DNA of 64,000 bases from Pseudoneurospora amorphoporcata (Eukaryota; Ascomycota; Sordariomycetes; Sordariales; Sordariaceae), in contig MU859229.1 of assembly GCA_033297205.1 (NCBI GenBank), forward strand, positions 1-64,000. Reading direction: 5' to 3'. Position numbers and translations under genes: made by a program. The notes beneath the pieces are model-generated. The model ran no database searches, was not told the origin of the DNA, and saw only the letters and a list, made by a program, of their open reading frames with translations. Positions 54,406 to 64,000 of this stretch are shown here, piece after piece (within the stretch, counting starts at the first letter, position 1; each line of letters opens with the position of its first letter).

Positions 54406-56412
54406 GACTAAAGGCTTTTCCCCCAGAGCCACTTCCTTTATATCTTCTATCTCTTCTAACCACATGATATGTAGAAGGCCAACAAAACCGCTGGATAGGG
54501 AGTTTGCTTCCCCAGTTGGTGTTGAACTCATCAACAGGCTTAATTAGTACTTCAGCCATGCCCATCATCGTGATCTACTTGCTTTGCATCCATCAAGAAG
54601 CTTTTCATCGTCGAGTGTATCGTTATATTGGACCATGAACTCAACGCGGTACGTACATGTGAACAAAATGAACCTCGCCTTTGATGGATTAAATCTGGGC
54701 GGTAGAAATTGAAGCCAACCGACACCCCCCAACTACTCGTACTCATTAACGAGAACATAGGGGGCCAGTATACTCATACTTAACACACCAGACTTTCTAC
54801 TTCAAGGGTTCTTAACTGGTGACGAATTTAAAGATTCTACCCTATTTGCCGGAAGAAAATATAAGTGTAAGTAAGTATTAGGTTTATTTACTTAGCAGCA
54901 TATTTTCAAAGGAGGGTATATCAAGTCGAGATTACCTACATTATTGTGATATATAAAATTATGGTCTACCCCCAAGATCTTGTATAAAATTAGGTAGGTA
55001 GATGTCTTGATCGGTCACTGTTCCTTTTGGCTATCATTTCTTGGTGTACACCGACAATGTTTTCGCCGCCGTAGTCCCAGTTGTGGTGATTCAAGACAGT
55101 GCTCATGATGGATGGGAAAGTTTGTCTGTATGGACTGAGTAAACTGGTTAATGCCAGGCGATGCGCAAGAGACGTGTAGTGCACGATTGATTTACTGGTA
55201 CAGTTTACTCTGGACGCCTTGTCTCAAACGTCAAAATTGAGACTTGATGGTCTTCTAGGTCGCTTTCCCGCATGTTCGGGTGAGACCTTGGACGAAGTAT
55301 GTATATCAAAAGAAACATGGCCTCTGTCTGCCGTAGGATGACTCTATGAAGTTTTCAGTGGCAACAATGGATCTGGACATCCTTGCTATAAACAACAGCC
55401 AGAAAAGAATGACTACAGTCAAGGTTTGTTTGACAATTTTCTGATTCTTGTAGGCCGTCGGCTACGGGCTTTGCTAAATACGGGTATAGTGTAGGCCGGC
55501 TCTTCAGAGGGCGGCTGTGTTGGCCAAGGGGAAGTGATTCCGGGGTTGTGTTGTCGTACTTCCTGTGAGAGAAGTCCTTCTCCCCATATTCGATCATGGG
55601 ATTAGTCTCTCCACCGTCTCATGAGTCGGGGTAGGAAAAAAAAAATTAGAAATAAAAAATAGACATATCGTTCATCAAGTGGCGAAGTCCAAGTAAGGAA
55701 GTGTAAGTAGGTACGACCGACACTATCAATTTCCTGTATTTAAGCTGGAACCAGGCGGGGCATTCCCTCTTCCACTCTTCAACATCCAATCAACTTAATC
55801 ATCCACACATTGGTTGTTCGCGCCTTGTTGTTGGGTTTTAGTCAAAAGCGAAGTCGGAGAAAATGGAAGTGTAGACCAATAGCTGCGCCATCGGTCTGTG
55901 AGGCGCTTTGAGCCCAGACCAGTACCCATTTTGACGGTTTTTTTTTGTCGCAAAGTCTTATTCGAGATAGCTGATTTGAACACTAACATCACGATCTAGA
56001 TTCTAGGCGCCAAATGCCCTTTCATGTCATCTTCGTATCATGGCTCACACATGCGTTTAGTTTCAAATGACAGACTTTCAAAATCTTTCCATAACTGTAT
56101 TATACCACTGAACCAGTGGATAAAGGCCTTTTTTGCACCTCATCATCCGAAATGCCAATGTACTCGAGGAGTGGCTCTCGTGTGTTCGATCACACACGCA
56201 AGCACTTCCGTTAGTGGGCGACATTAACGCACTGTACGGGCTGTTTGGTGCATGGCCTGGGGGCGCTCACAGGGCGCGCTAACATCAGCAAGGAGGGCAT
56301 TAGGAACGGTAAATCTTCTTGTGACCAAGTAGCATTAATCGCAAAATACAATTAATTCGCAAAAATTTCGGTACTTCCCCCGCATACCTTTTTACTAGCA
56401 AATCGAAGTAGC
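53976..56412. other. AT-rich intergenic region
   Basis: Contains a T35 run and an AT-rich stretch at about 54790-54995 with stops in all frames. No gene is seen. It may hold decayed repeat sequence, but no copy is available for comparison. Confidence 0.4.
54370..54404. repeat. Poly(T)35
   Basis: 35 consecutive T on the plus strand in non-coding DNA. Confidence 0.92.
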
Positions 56413-56775
56413 TTATTTGTACAGTATATTTCTCGTATATATATACCCAACCCCTGTCCCTGTTCCTGTTCCTTCTCCTGTTTCTGTGGTTCTGATGTGA
56501 CTAGAAGGTTGACCTGAGTTGCTGGGTGCAACGGTGCGGACTGGTGGCCGAATTTGCACTTCTTCAGCTGTGTTGCTTTCGTTGGAGTGGTACCCGTTGG
56601 TGAGGTGGCCGTTGGTTGGGGGATGGCCATTGGTCAAAGGATGGTCATCATCGTTGGAGATTCGACCGCTGAGTCTTAGTCTTTCAGGGTCTAGCTCTAT
56701 GGTATAGAGGTCTGTGGAGTGATCGTTCATGGTGGTGTCGCTACTGCTTGGTTGAGACCGGGTGCTATGAGTCAT
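56413..56775 (-). CDS. Small orphan ORF with TNGH repeats
   Basis: 120 codons: a Ser/Thr-rich start, a charged segment (LYTIELDPERLRLSGRISND), then short imperfect repeats (LTNGHPPTNGHLTNGYHSN) and a Gly-Thr tract. The segment before the repeats looks coding, but there is no recognised domain. The 3' end, with its GYIYTRNILYK tail, may be intronic. Confidence 0.35.
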   Translation of the reverse strand: MTHSTRSQPSSSDTTMNDHSTDLYTIELDPERLRLSGRISNDDDHPLTNGHPPTNGHLTNGYHSNESNTAEEVQIRPPVRTVAPSNSGQPSSHIRTTETGEGTGTGTGVGYIYTRNILYK

Positions 56776-57554
56776 CTTGGGGGTTGACTATGTTTGATGA
56801 TTCAAGGTAGTGAGAGGAAGGTGTATGGCAAGACGCTAAGGTGGAGGAAGGAGAGCTTCCTTAAAAGAAAAACACGAACGAATGATGAGTCGTTACACAG
56901 TCGGGCACCAAGTTCTGGCTCTTGTAGGAGGTGATGTACTGCTCTCAAGGACCAAAGAGATGCAACCACCTAGATCATTCTTCAAGGGAAGCGAAGCCAA
57001 ACATTACTGTCAATCAGGCTTAGTAAAACCGTTGGCTGACATATGCGGGAAGGATCACCTTTTGTTCGCTCAACAATGCCCCATGATGAAGTGCGTTCAA
57101 GATCTGGTGTAGGTAGTGCCCGTGCTCATCTTAGAATCTTGGAAAGATGGTGTTTGGTTGATTACGAGCAATTATAAAAGCACAACAAAGGATTTGGACA
57201 AAACCCTGTGTTATTGATGTTGAAGCGGGGGTATTTTCATGAAAATCAATCTACTATGTGCTGTGTAAATCCAAAACTTATTTTCCAACCTTGCGCCAGC
57301 GCAGAACATACTCCCCGGTATTGTATCGGTTCTCGCCGGTATGACCATCGGCGCCATACTCATTAGGCACCTCCGATCTATTGCCCTGAAACTCCAGAAA
57401 GTGACAAAGGGACACAATGACCGCAGGAATTGAAAAGAAGAGAATAGGGTATGAATCAACAGGGGTTAAAACACCACAGTATTGTGAGGTGTGAAGAAGA
57501 GAAGATGCCACTCGGTTCTCAAAATGTTCTCCTTCCAATCCTCCCACCATTTGT
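56776..57554. other. Intergenic; no supported gene
   Basis: Short ORFs only, between an orphan ORF and the 3' end of the kinase-HET pseudogene. Confidence 0.4.
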
Positions 57555-59240
57555 CTACAGTATAGTGACCCAAATCCGGGGTTGAGACTTATCCTCAGTA
57601 AAGTCGATAAACCTCCCAGCCATCTTTCCAACACCTACTCTCTCGTAGGTCTCCATCTGCGGCTGGTCTCCAGGCTTGAGCAACGACGGCATGAGCGATG
57701 GCCTCGAAGTCGGTTTTGGTTTTCCCAAAGCAACGACCAGCACGTAGTGCGTCAAGTCTTTTGGGTCTCCATGCCCCTTGATCCTGCCAAGCAAGACACA
57801 CTTGAGCTTCCGGAAAGATGGCGGCTGCAGCGCACCTTCCGTCATGGCCAGGCGCTCATGTTTGCTGGTATGTCGAAGACGATGTCAAACTCGGATGTAC
57901 CCAATCTTCCCATTTCAAAGTCTCTCGTCTTGGCGTTTAGTTCCATCTGTTCAGTATGGCCTGTGGTGCCGTTCCAGTTTCCCTTGATCTCAGTCACATT
58001 GGGATCCCAGTCGACACCACCAAGCGGAACGTCCATGTAGTCGATTCCACCTTGGTATGCCATCCACGACCATGTGTGGACGTTGATTTTGTCAATCTTT
58101 TCCAAAGTAAGGAATCTTCTGTCACGCTGCCAGAGAAGGCTTCTGGGGAGAAGGCTCTGCTTGTCATCAAACACTCCGAAACCCCCAGAGCAGCCGTCGA
58201 GATCACGGATGAGTCGCTCTTCTAGTCCGGCAATGGCGATCGGGCGGTCGGCGGGTCTGGTAAGCGTCAGGCGGGAGTACTGGCTGTAGAGACCCTCGTA
58301 GAACCGGATCTTCTCGCCGCGGTCGCTTTGTTTGCCTGAGAGCTTGGATGGAAAGTTGGGGTCGCCAAGGAAGGCGAGCAGTTTGCTAGAGGACCCTGGT
58401 TAACTCAGTAACGGGATTAGAGAATGTAAAAAGGATCACTTACTTGTCTATCTTAGCTAAGGACTCGCACCGAATGCCATTTCCGCACTCACTCCCAGTA
58501 CATTTGCCATTCGGTGAAGTAAATAGTTCGCCTAGCTAGCGCCCTCTCTTGCAACACCCAACCACGCTCACTAAGCGGAGAATTAATGGCGTGCTCCTTA
58601 AAGTCATCGCGGAAGGGCCCGATATATATCTCTCCTGCTCCTACTTCCTTGTTGCTTCCGGGCTTTTTGGAGGTCAATGTGACATAGTCCCACTTCTTGC
58701 GTGTCTTCAGAAAGCCTTCGTGTTGATTGTGGGCGCTGCTTGCTGCTACAACGCAGTAGGCGGAACTGAATACGGATTCCATCCGTTTAGCTTCCTCGGT
58801 GAAGTCACCGCCGATGCCTTGAATAATGCAAATCGAATCAATCCACAGGTACCTAATGTCAAGCTCACGCGTGACACGGATGGCATCCTGGAAATTCATT
58901 GGGAGCTGTTCAAAAGGGATAGCTTGTGTATGAGCTGAATAGTTGGACTTGGTTGTACGGAAGTGGCCTTGTCCTTCGTCTCCCCATCGATGTGACAGGG
59001 CAACGAACTTGAAGGAATCCCCTGGCTGTGTTTCATACAAACGCAGACTAGGTTCCGCCTTGGATCCGAGGTCAATTACCCGTGTCGGCAAGGGGCTATT
59101 TGGTGGAGGCTTGCACTTGTGGTTTGGATTGCTATCACAGTGATTGAGCCACTGGCGCATGAGCCCAAATTGCTGACTGTCAGAAACCGTGAGGTTCGGG
59201 AAGCCGATTTGAAGACGGTTGGAGTCAGGTGTATCAAAAC

Positions 59241-59318
59241 CTACAGTGGCAATTTGATGTTAGAATCGATGTTATTTAGAGTTTAGTTAACATCAATAAC
59301 AATGTGAAGAATGCGTAC
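59241..59318 (-). other. Kinase-HET pseudogene intron
   Basis: A 78-nt intron on the minus strand: donor GTACGC, acceptor CTGTAG. It joins the linker (AISICRSP) to GFDTPDSNRLQIGFPNLTVS in frame. Confidence 0.75.
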
Positions 59319-61027
59319 CTGGGCTTCGGCAGATAGAGATCGCCGGATCGGGATCTTCGTTCAGACGCAGAAGAGAGCTGGCCCGTTCATTGTCAAACAG
59401 TAAGATATGGCTTTTCTTGTTTGGGTCTCTTGAGAGGGCGACCTTCAACCGAAGAGCGCAGAACCTGCAGCTCTCCTGACTTTGCTCGAGACCATTCCAA
59501 CTGTCTCTGATCTTGAGTGTAGGTTCGAACAAGTCTAACATATGACACTTGTCGCATAATTTGTCTTCGAAAGTGGCTTTGGGAAATAGCCCGTCAGTGT
59601 GAGGACTGCACAAAAGTTCTTGTGCGAATCTATTATCGATGAAGAACTCGGTTCGATCAAGCAATGTCGCCTTTTGGTATTCATTCCTATAAACTTGAGT
59701 AAACAAGCTGCTCGTAGACAAGCTGCTCACAGTTTTGTCCCCATTTGCGTGACTTTGGTAATCTTTTGCGTCAATGGGTGGTCGGGTGGCAGTATACGAT
59801 TCAGCGACCTCTGGTCGAAGATGCGTGGGGCGACGAGATCCGGGATGCCTGGGAGCAAGCCTCTGTATATGACTCTCAATCTCAGCGCGGATGTGCTCGC
59901 GGGGCTTTCCAGTGAACCAGTAAGAGGGATTGCGGCTACCGTCAGCCAAAATCTTGTTGACTGCAAGCAAGAATTCTTCCGAGGTAGCACGACCCGTAGA
60001 TGAGTGACTAACAGGAGGTGATACGTTGCGCTCGTTTGCATCGACCTGCTCAACCCGAATCTCTGGAGTACTTGCTGATGCGTCTGACTTCATGTATGCG
60101 AAAGTCTGGGTTCCTGCCAATTCTGCCTCCGAACCAAGGTCAACAACAAGTAACCTATCCCTAACCAGCTCTATGAGGCTATGTAGAGCTGTCTTCTCTG
60201 GACCCTGGCATTCTGGGTCCTTCTTCAGGATAATACTGATGGTCTTCTTGACACTGTCGTGTAGTCTGGCGGTATTTGTGTCATCGTCGGTCGTGAACCA
60301 CGGGCTGCGGTTGAAATCGGGTAGACAAGGGCGGGAGGTGGGTTTATTGATACTGTCGTTGAATTGGTTGAGGATATCGTTGCCGTAGAGAAGCCAGATA
60401 ATAAACTCCAACGTAACGCAGCCCATGGACCAGATGTCGTAGCGCCTTGACCTGCCAATGCTCTTCTTCTCTTCAATGCTGACCTCTGGTGGTTGATACC
60501 TCCATGTGGTAGCCTCGGTACTTGTTTGATGTCGTCGGAGATTTGTTGCGAGAGGATGGTGCTTGGCGAGTCCCAAATCAGAGACCATCAAGGTTCCAAA
60601 ATCGCCCTTCAAGCTGCCGACAGAAAGGATGTTCTCAGGTTTAAGGTCTCCATGACGATAGGAACCATCTTCACATCCATCACGCTTGAAAGTGTGCAGA
60701 TTGTAGAGCGCATCCGCAATGCCTCTCAATTGATGAAGGAACTTCTCAACAAGAGCAGCAGTTGGCGTTGGGTTTGGATGGCTTTTCCAGAAGTCGCGCA
60801 GGTTGCCCCCCATCGGCCCATTGAAACAGAAGATACCGGCTTGTGCCCTTTTCAATGGCCCCGAAGAATGGGATAATATGTGCATGACCTTTGCCATCCT
60901 TCATATTTTTGATGTTGATATGGGTTCGTACCTCTCGATCCCATTCGTTCCGGCTGTTTTGGACATCGTTCTCTTCGTCGTCGCCTTTGTCGACATTTTT
61001 GAGTGCCTTTACTGCAATTGGTGAACC

Positions 61028-61095
61028 CTGTGTTGTGATGTTATGATGCCGATTAGCGTCTACCCGTGCCACGATCTTTATGTTGTTTGTCTCAC
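61028..61095 (-). other. Kinase-HET pseudogene intron between glycine loop and VAVK lysine
   Basis: A 68-nt intron: donor GTGAGA, acceptor CACAG, phase 0. It places GSPIAVKALKN directly after the glycine-loop exon. Confidence 0.75.
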
Positions 61096-61932
61096 CTGAA
61101 AGGCCGGTTCGACGATGTTCGACTTGCTAAGTGTCACCTGGCGCACCTCTCCAAACGAGCCGGCTCCGATAGGTTTCGGGTCCTCCTTGATCCAGGGGAA
61201 GATGTGCCGGTGTTCCAGCTTCAATATAGGGTTCTTCATGTTAGGGAACAGAACAGGGGCCAGAAACGACCACTGTCTATTAAAGAAGGAATTCTTTTTG
61301 TGCTTGGTCCAAACCTTGTCAGACTTCCTCCCACTGCTTGTGAAGAAGGCATCTGAACTTGTGACTGGCAGCTTGAAGTCCGGATGGTTCTGCTTGTAAA
61401 CACGAAAGTCCTGGATTGCTGTACGTAGCTGTATGCCGTCAAAACCGCAGAAGAGTGCAGTGGCAAAGATCCTTTTTCCAAGTTCGTTGTCTTGCTCGGA
61501 CATGGTGAAGTCGATCAGCTCTTCGACATTATGTCTGTCGTGGATGTTGTGGATGTCGTGGATGGGAAGATCCTTTCTGAGTAATTCGCTAACAATCTGC
61601 CGTGTAAGAATTTCCCGTAGCATGCCCTCGGGTAAGAATTTGTCGTTGTCGCTTCTGTCATCTCTCGGCTGGAACTGTGTATGGAATTTCGAACAGATAT
61701 CCAAATCGCCGGTATCTTCGAAGTCTGTGTCCGAAGCAGTGGAATAGAGAACATCTCGTTTTGTCACTTGTCCTCGAATCTGTATGGTGGTTTGTTCGAT
61801 AGGAGTTTTTGAAGGATTGTTCGCATTGCGCCATGGCCGAAAAGGTGCGTACAGTACCAGCAGTACCAGTAAGAACAGTAGCCCGAAGAGCAGGGGCAAC
61901 TGAACGTAAGAAGCATCGAGTTGTGCCATCAT

Positions 61933-62632
61933 GCTAGAGATAAGAACGAGTGGCCATCGGACAAGATTATAAAGAGAGCGATTAAGGGGTATCTGAAGAA
62001 CAACAATGACTACAGAGGAGAATGGAGGGGAGGCAGAGGGGATTGTGTCCGACGTGAGATGCAGCGATACCTGGGTCTGTGTATATAATTACAAACTCCC
62101 AAGTGAGTTTCACTGAATGAGGAAATGGGGCGCGCGCCATTTGTGTTCGTACCTACTGAGTGAGCAGCATGGAAGGAATAAGGCTACCTCAGCCATGCTC
62201 TCGACACCGAAAATCGTGTACTGTGAAGGCGCCCGAGTTGCCTTGTGGTCGCTCATAACCCCTCCAGCTTCCCAAGTCGCGTATGGGCGACTATCTCCTC
62301 AGAATATGCAAGGCCCGATAGCCACAGCGGCTGGAGCACGGCGGAGTGAACGATGTTATCCCCAAGAGTCGGGAGCCAGGGCATGGAGCCTTGTATGCTA
62401 CATGGCTGGGTTAGGCCAGAAGAGACTGATGATCAGCGCAATATTCAAGAAAGCAAGTTGGTCTCCTTTCGCCAATAGTTTCGCGTGTGATCAAAGTGTG
62501 GCCCAGCCAGGAGAAGGCGATAACAAAAAGGTGAGAAAGCGGGAGCGTGCTGTTCAAGCAGAGCGAGTTCAGCGGAGAAAGAAGAATAAGGTGTACACTG
62601 ACTAACAGTTTCTCGTCGCTATCAGAAAGCAG

Positions 62633-62670
<38 letters not shown>

Positions 62671-62979
62671 GCACAGAAGGAAGTAAAATTGAAGCGTGTT
62701 TCATTCTGAGGTTGTTCCTGTAGTCCCAGTAAACCTCGAGACTCGTGGGGTGATGTACAACATCAGAGGCAGGTACGCTCCTCTTAAGGCGAATGGGCAG
62801 CAAGATGATTTCAATCCGACCACTTGCTGCATGTCGGTACCTTGCATCCATGCTTCAGACCGCTTGATTTCAAGTATCATTGCACCGAATGGTGGGTGCA
62901 TAGATACCTTGGCGGCTCGGAATGTTGGCGAGACGTAAGGTACCTTTTTATTTCAGATCCAAGTTGGTACCCAACAACA
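61933..62979. other. Intergenic with CA repeat
   Basis: Upstream region of the kinase-HET pseudogene. No recognised gene; a (CA)17 tract is at 62635-62668. Confidence 0.45.
62635..62668. repeat. (CA)17 dinucleotide repeat
   Basis: Seventeen perfect CA units in non-coding DNA. Confidence 0.95.
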
Positions 62980-63439
62980 TTACTTAGCCAGGCTTTCCAG
63001 GGCAGGGGGCCGGCCGCATTTGACCACCAATCCGGCTTGGAGCTGTTCCTGATCACGCGCAGAGGAGAGATCAAGACAAACGAACTGGCGATTTATCGAT
63101 CGTAAAATTTGGCACAGCGCAATTTCATTATGCGAAAGTTTTCGCGGAGAGCCGACGCTGTATACACCCGAAACCAACTGCAACACCACGTGTAAGTCCG
63201 GGAGCCATCGAGTCAATCCAGATGTCAAAACTGACCGAAACCGTGTATTGACCATCCTCCAGCTCGCCTCCAAATTTACTCTTCAACAATGCAAGCAGCT
63301 TCTTTGGATCAATTGTGCGTCCGGGTAACTTCTGGTAAAACAATTCTGGGGCGCGGTTCTGCTCCTGGTAAACTTCAGCTTCATCATTTGCTGATTCTCC
63401 GCTACTGTCGTCACTTGCGCGGAGATCGATGGCCGTCAT
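62980..63439 (-). CDS. Small conserved-looking protein, two exons
   Basis: Exon 1 is 63439-63236 and exon 2 is 63177-62980, giving 133 residues. The 58-nt intron has donor GTCAGT and acceptor TTGCAG, phase 0. Exon 1 is acidic at first (SSGESANDEAEVYQEQNRAP), then DPKKLLALLKSKFGGELEDG. Exon 2 continues YSVGSPRKLSHNEIALCQIL. The pairing of a KKLLxLLKxKFG helix with a PRKLSxxEIxxC helix across the splice reads as one small fold, similar to short fungal proteins I have seen but cannot name. The ATG at 63478 in the same frame is an alternative start. It is unlinked in function to the neighbouring HET pseudogene as far as can be seen. Confidence 0.5.
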
Positions 63440-64000
63440 TGTCGTGCGAGTTCGGGTGTTTCTTGATGAATTGAACACGGGGCATAAGTGTTCGAGGTTT
63501 GTTGCCGATTGAGATGGCTGACTCTAGAGGGAGATTTGAAGCTGCAGAGAACCATGAGAAGCATCCTGCCGTTGAACCAGAGAAACTGGTTAAATAAGTG
63601 TGAGAGTTGCGCCGCCACTCTGACTAACTCTAGTAAGCGAAAGCCTTGGAAGGCGTAATTTGGTCGGCCATCCCTTAGGCTCATAATGAAGCATACGAAA
63701 CAGCTCAAGGTCATGGTCAGGTTCCACCAAGGACAGCAACTACCACGAGAACCAGTTCGTTCTCCATCGCCTCATCGCCCTTTCACCGCAACCGGACTCT
63801 TTATTCCTGATGAATCAACCCGAGGATCTCCTGCCCAGTCTGGCGCAATAATGCCTGGTCTGATGAGCGTGGCAACTGTCCGTATCCTCTGCAATAAGCG
63901 CGTACAGAAGCAGGCTGGCCCCCTCCTGGCCTCACATTGGACCAGGTACTCTTCACTCAAGGCCGCGCTTTTCACCGAACCCGGTCTGCAACAGGCAATT
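63440..64000. other. Window end; no supported gene
   Basis: Only short ORFs without motifs. A gene could continue beyond the window. Confidence 0.4.

Larger units (their letters stand above)
57555..61932 (-). pseudogene. Broken membrane-anchored protein kinase-HET fusion
   Basis: The order on the minus strand is: N-terminal membrane anchor (LPLLFGLLFLLVLLVLYAPF), an all-alpha region, a protein kinase, a Cys-rich linker and a HET domain with its C-terminal extension. Kinase marks: glycine loop IGAGSFGEVRQV, Lys in IAVKALKN, catalytic loop YRHGDLKPENIL, DLG in place of DFG (VSDLGLAKHH), then WRYQPPEVS and YDIWSMGC. The linker has LCDKCHMLDLF and CRFCALRLKVAL. HET marks: KFVALSHRWGDEG, LDIRYLWIDSICIIQ, SERGWVLQERALARRTIYFT. 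Exons are about 61932-61096, 61027-59319, 59240-58444 and 58385-57555, with good splice sites. Three lesions break the frame: six Cs at 60806-60811 (one extra) inside ADGG/NLRDFW, an ACTC tandem duplication at 58487-58494 just after the HET domain, and a shift near 57845-57880. Undamaged it would be about 1,390 codons. It is presumably a lost nonself-recognition gene. Confidence 0.75.

Noticed and set aside
62635..62668. CA repeat as possible CRISPR or telomere-like array
   Set aside because: Simple dinucleotide microsatellite; no spacers and no TTAGGG units. CRISPR arrays are not expected in a fungal nuclear genome.

Overview
This window looks like nuclear DNA of a filamentous ascomycete, most likely a sordariomycete related to Neurospora or Sordaria. 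The reasons are sparse genes on both strands, long non-coding stretches, short introns (about 58-118 nt) with GTAAGT/GTACGC-type donors and CTAAC/CTGAC branch sites, a dispersed 5S-rRNA-like element, two HET-type (heterokaryon incompatibility) genes, and many TACCTA/TAGGTA runs. All identifications come from reading the sequence; no database search was run.

Layout. 1-1204: decayed material, with an open frame broken by TAG/TAA stops and a 3'-truncated 5S rRNA pseudogene. 2.8-8.7 kb: Nuf2 (kinetochore), a conserved fungal protein ending in a hexanucleotide-encoded Arg-Glu tract, and AP-3 beta. 9.3-12.9 kb: three short minus-strand genes with different N-termini but a shared RGRRSG-type tail. 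17.5-19 kb: an orphan gene with an apparent frame break. 21.9-25.8 kb: aprataxin-like Hnt3 and a secreted type-B carboxylesterase. 27-36.5 kb: importin Kap114 divergent from Rev7 (DNA polymerase zeta), a PI31-type proteasome regulator, and an unknown conserved gene. 37.7-43.5 kb: damaged or orphan genes, including a HET-type pseudogene. 47.7-52.6 kb: one 1,609-codon exon for a DH-domain Rho exchange factor, possibly Bud3-like. 53.7-56.8 kb: two small orphan ORFs. 57.5-61.9 kb: a membrane-anchored protein kinase fused to a HET domain, broken by three separate frame lesions. 63 kb: a small two-exon gene.

The intact genes are core cell-biology functions (chromosome segregation, vesicle traffic, nuclear import, DNA repair, proteasome, Rho signalling). 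They are not an operon or a metabolic cluster. The broken genes are concentrated in nonself-recognition (HET) and orphan loci. Long single-exon genes such as AP-3 beta, Kap114 exon 1 and the RhoGEF have no frame error, which argues that the breaks are real rather than poor sequence. The most interesting items are the kinase-HET pseudogene, the RGRRSG-tail family, and the truncated 5S element whose new 3' end forms a perfect hairpin followed by nine T.
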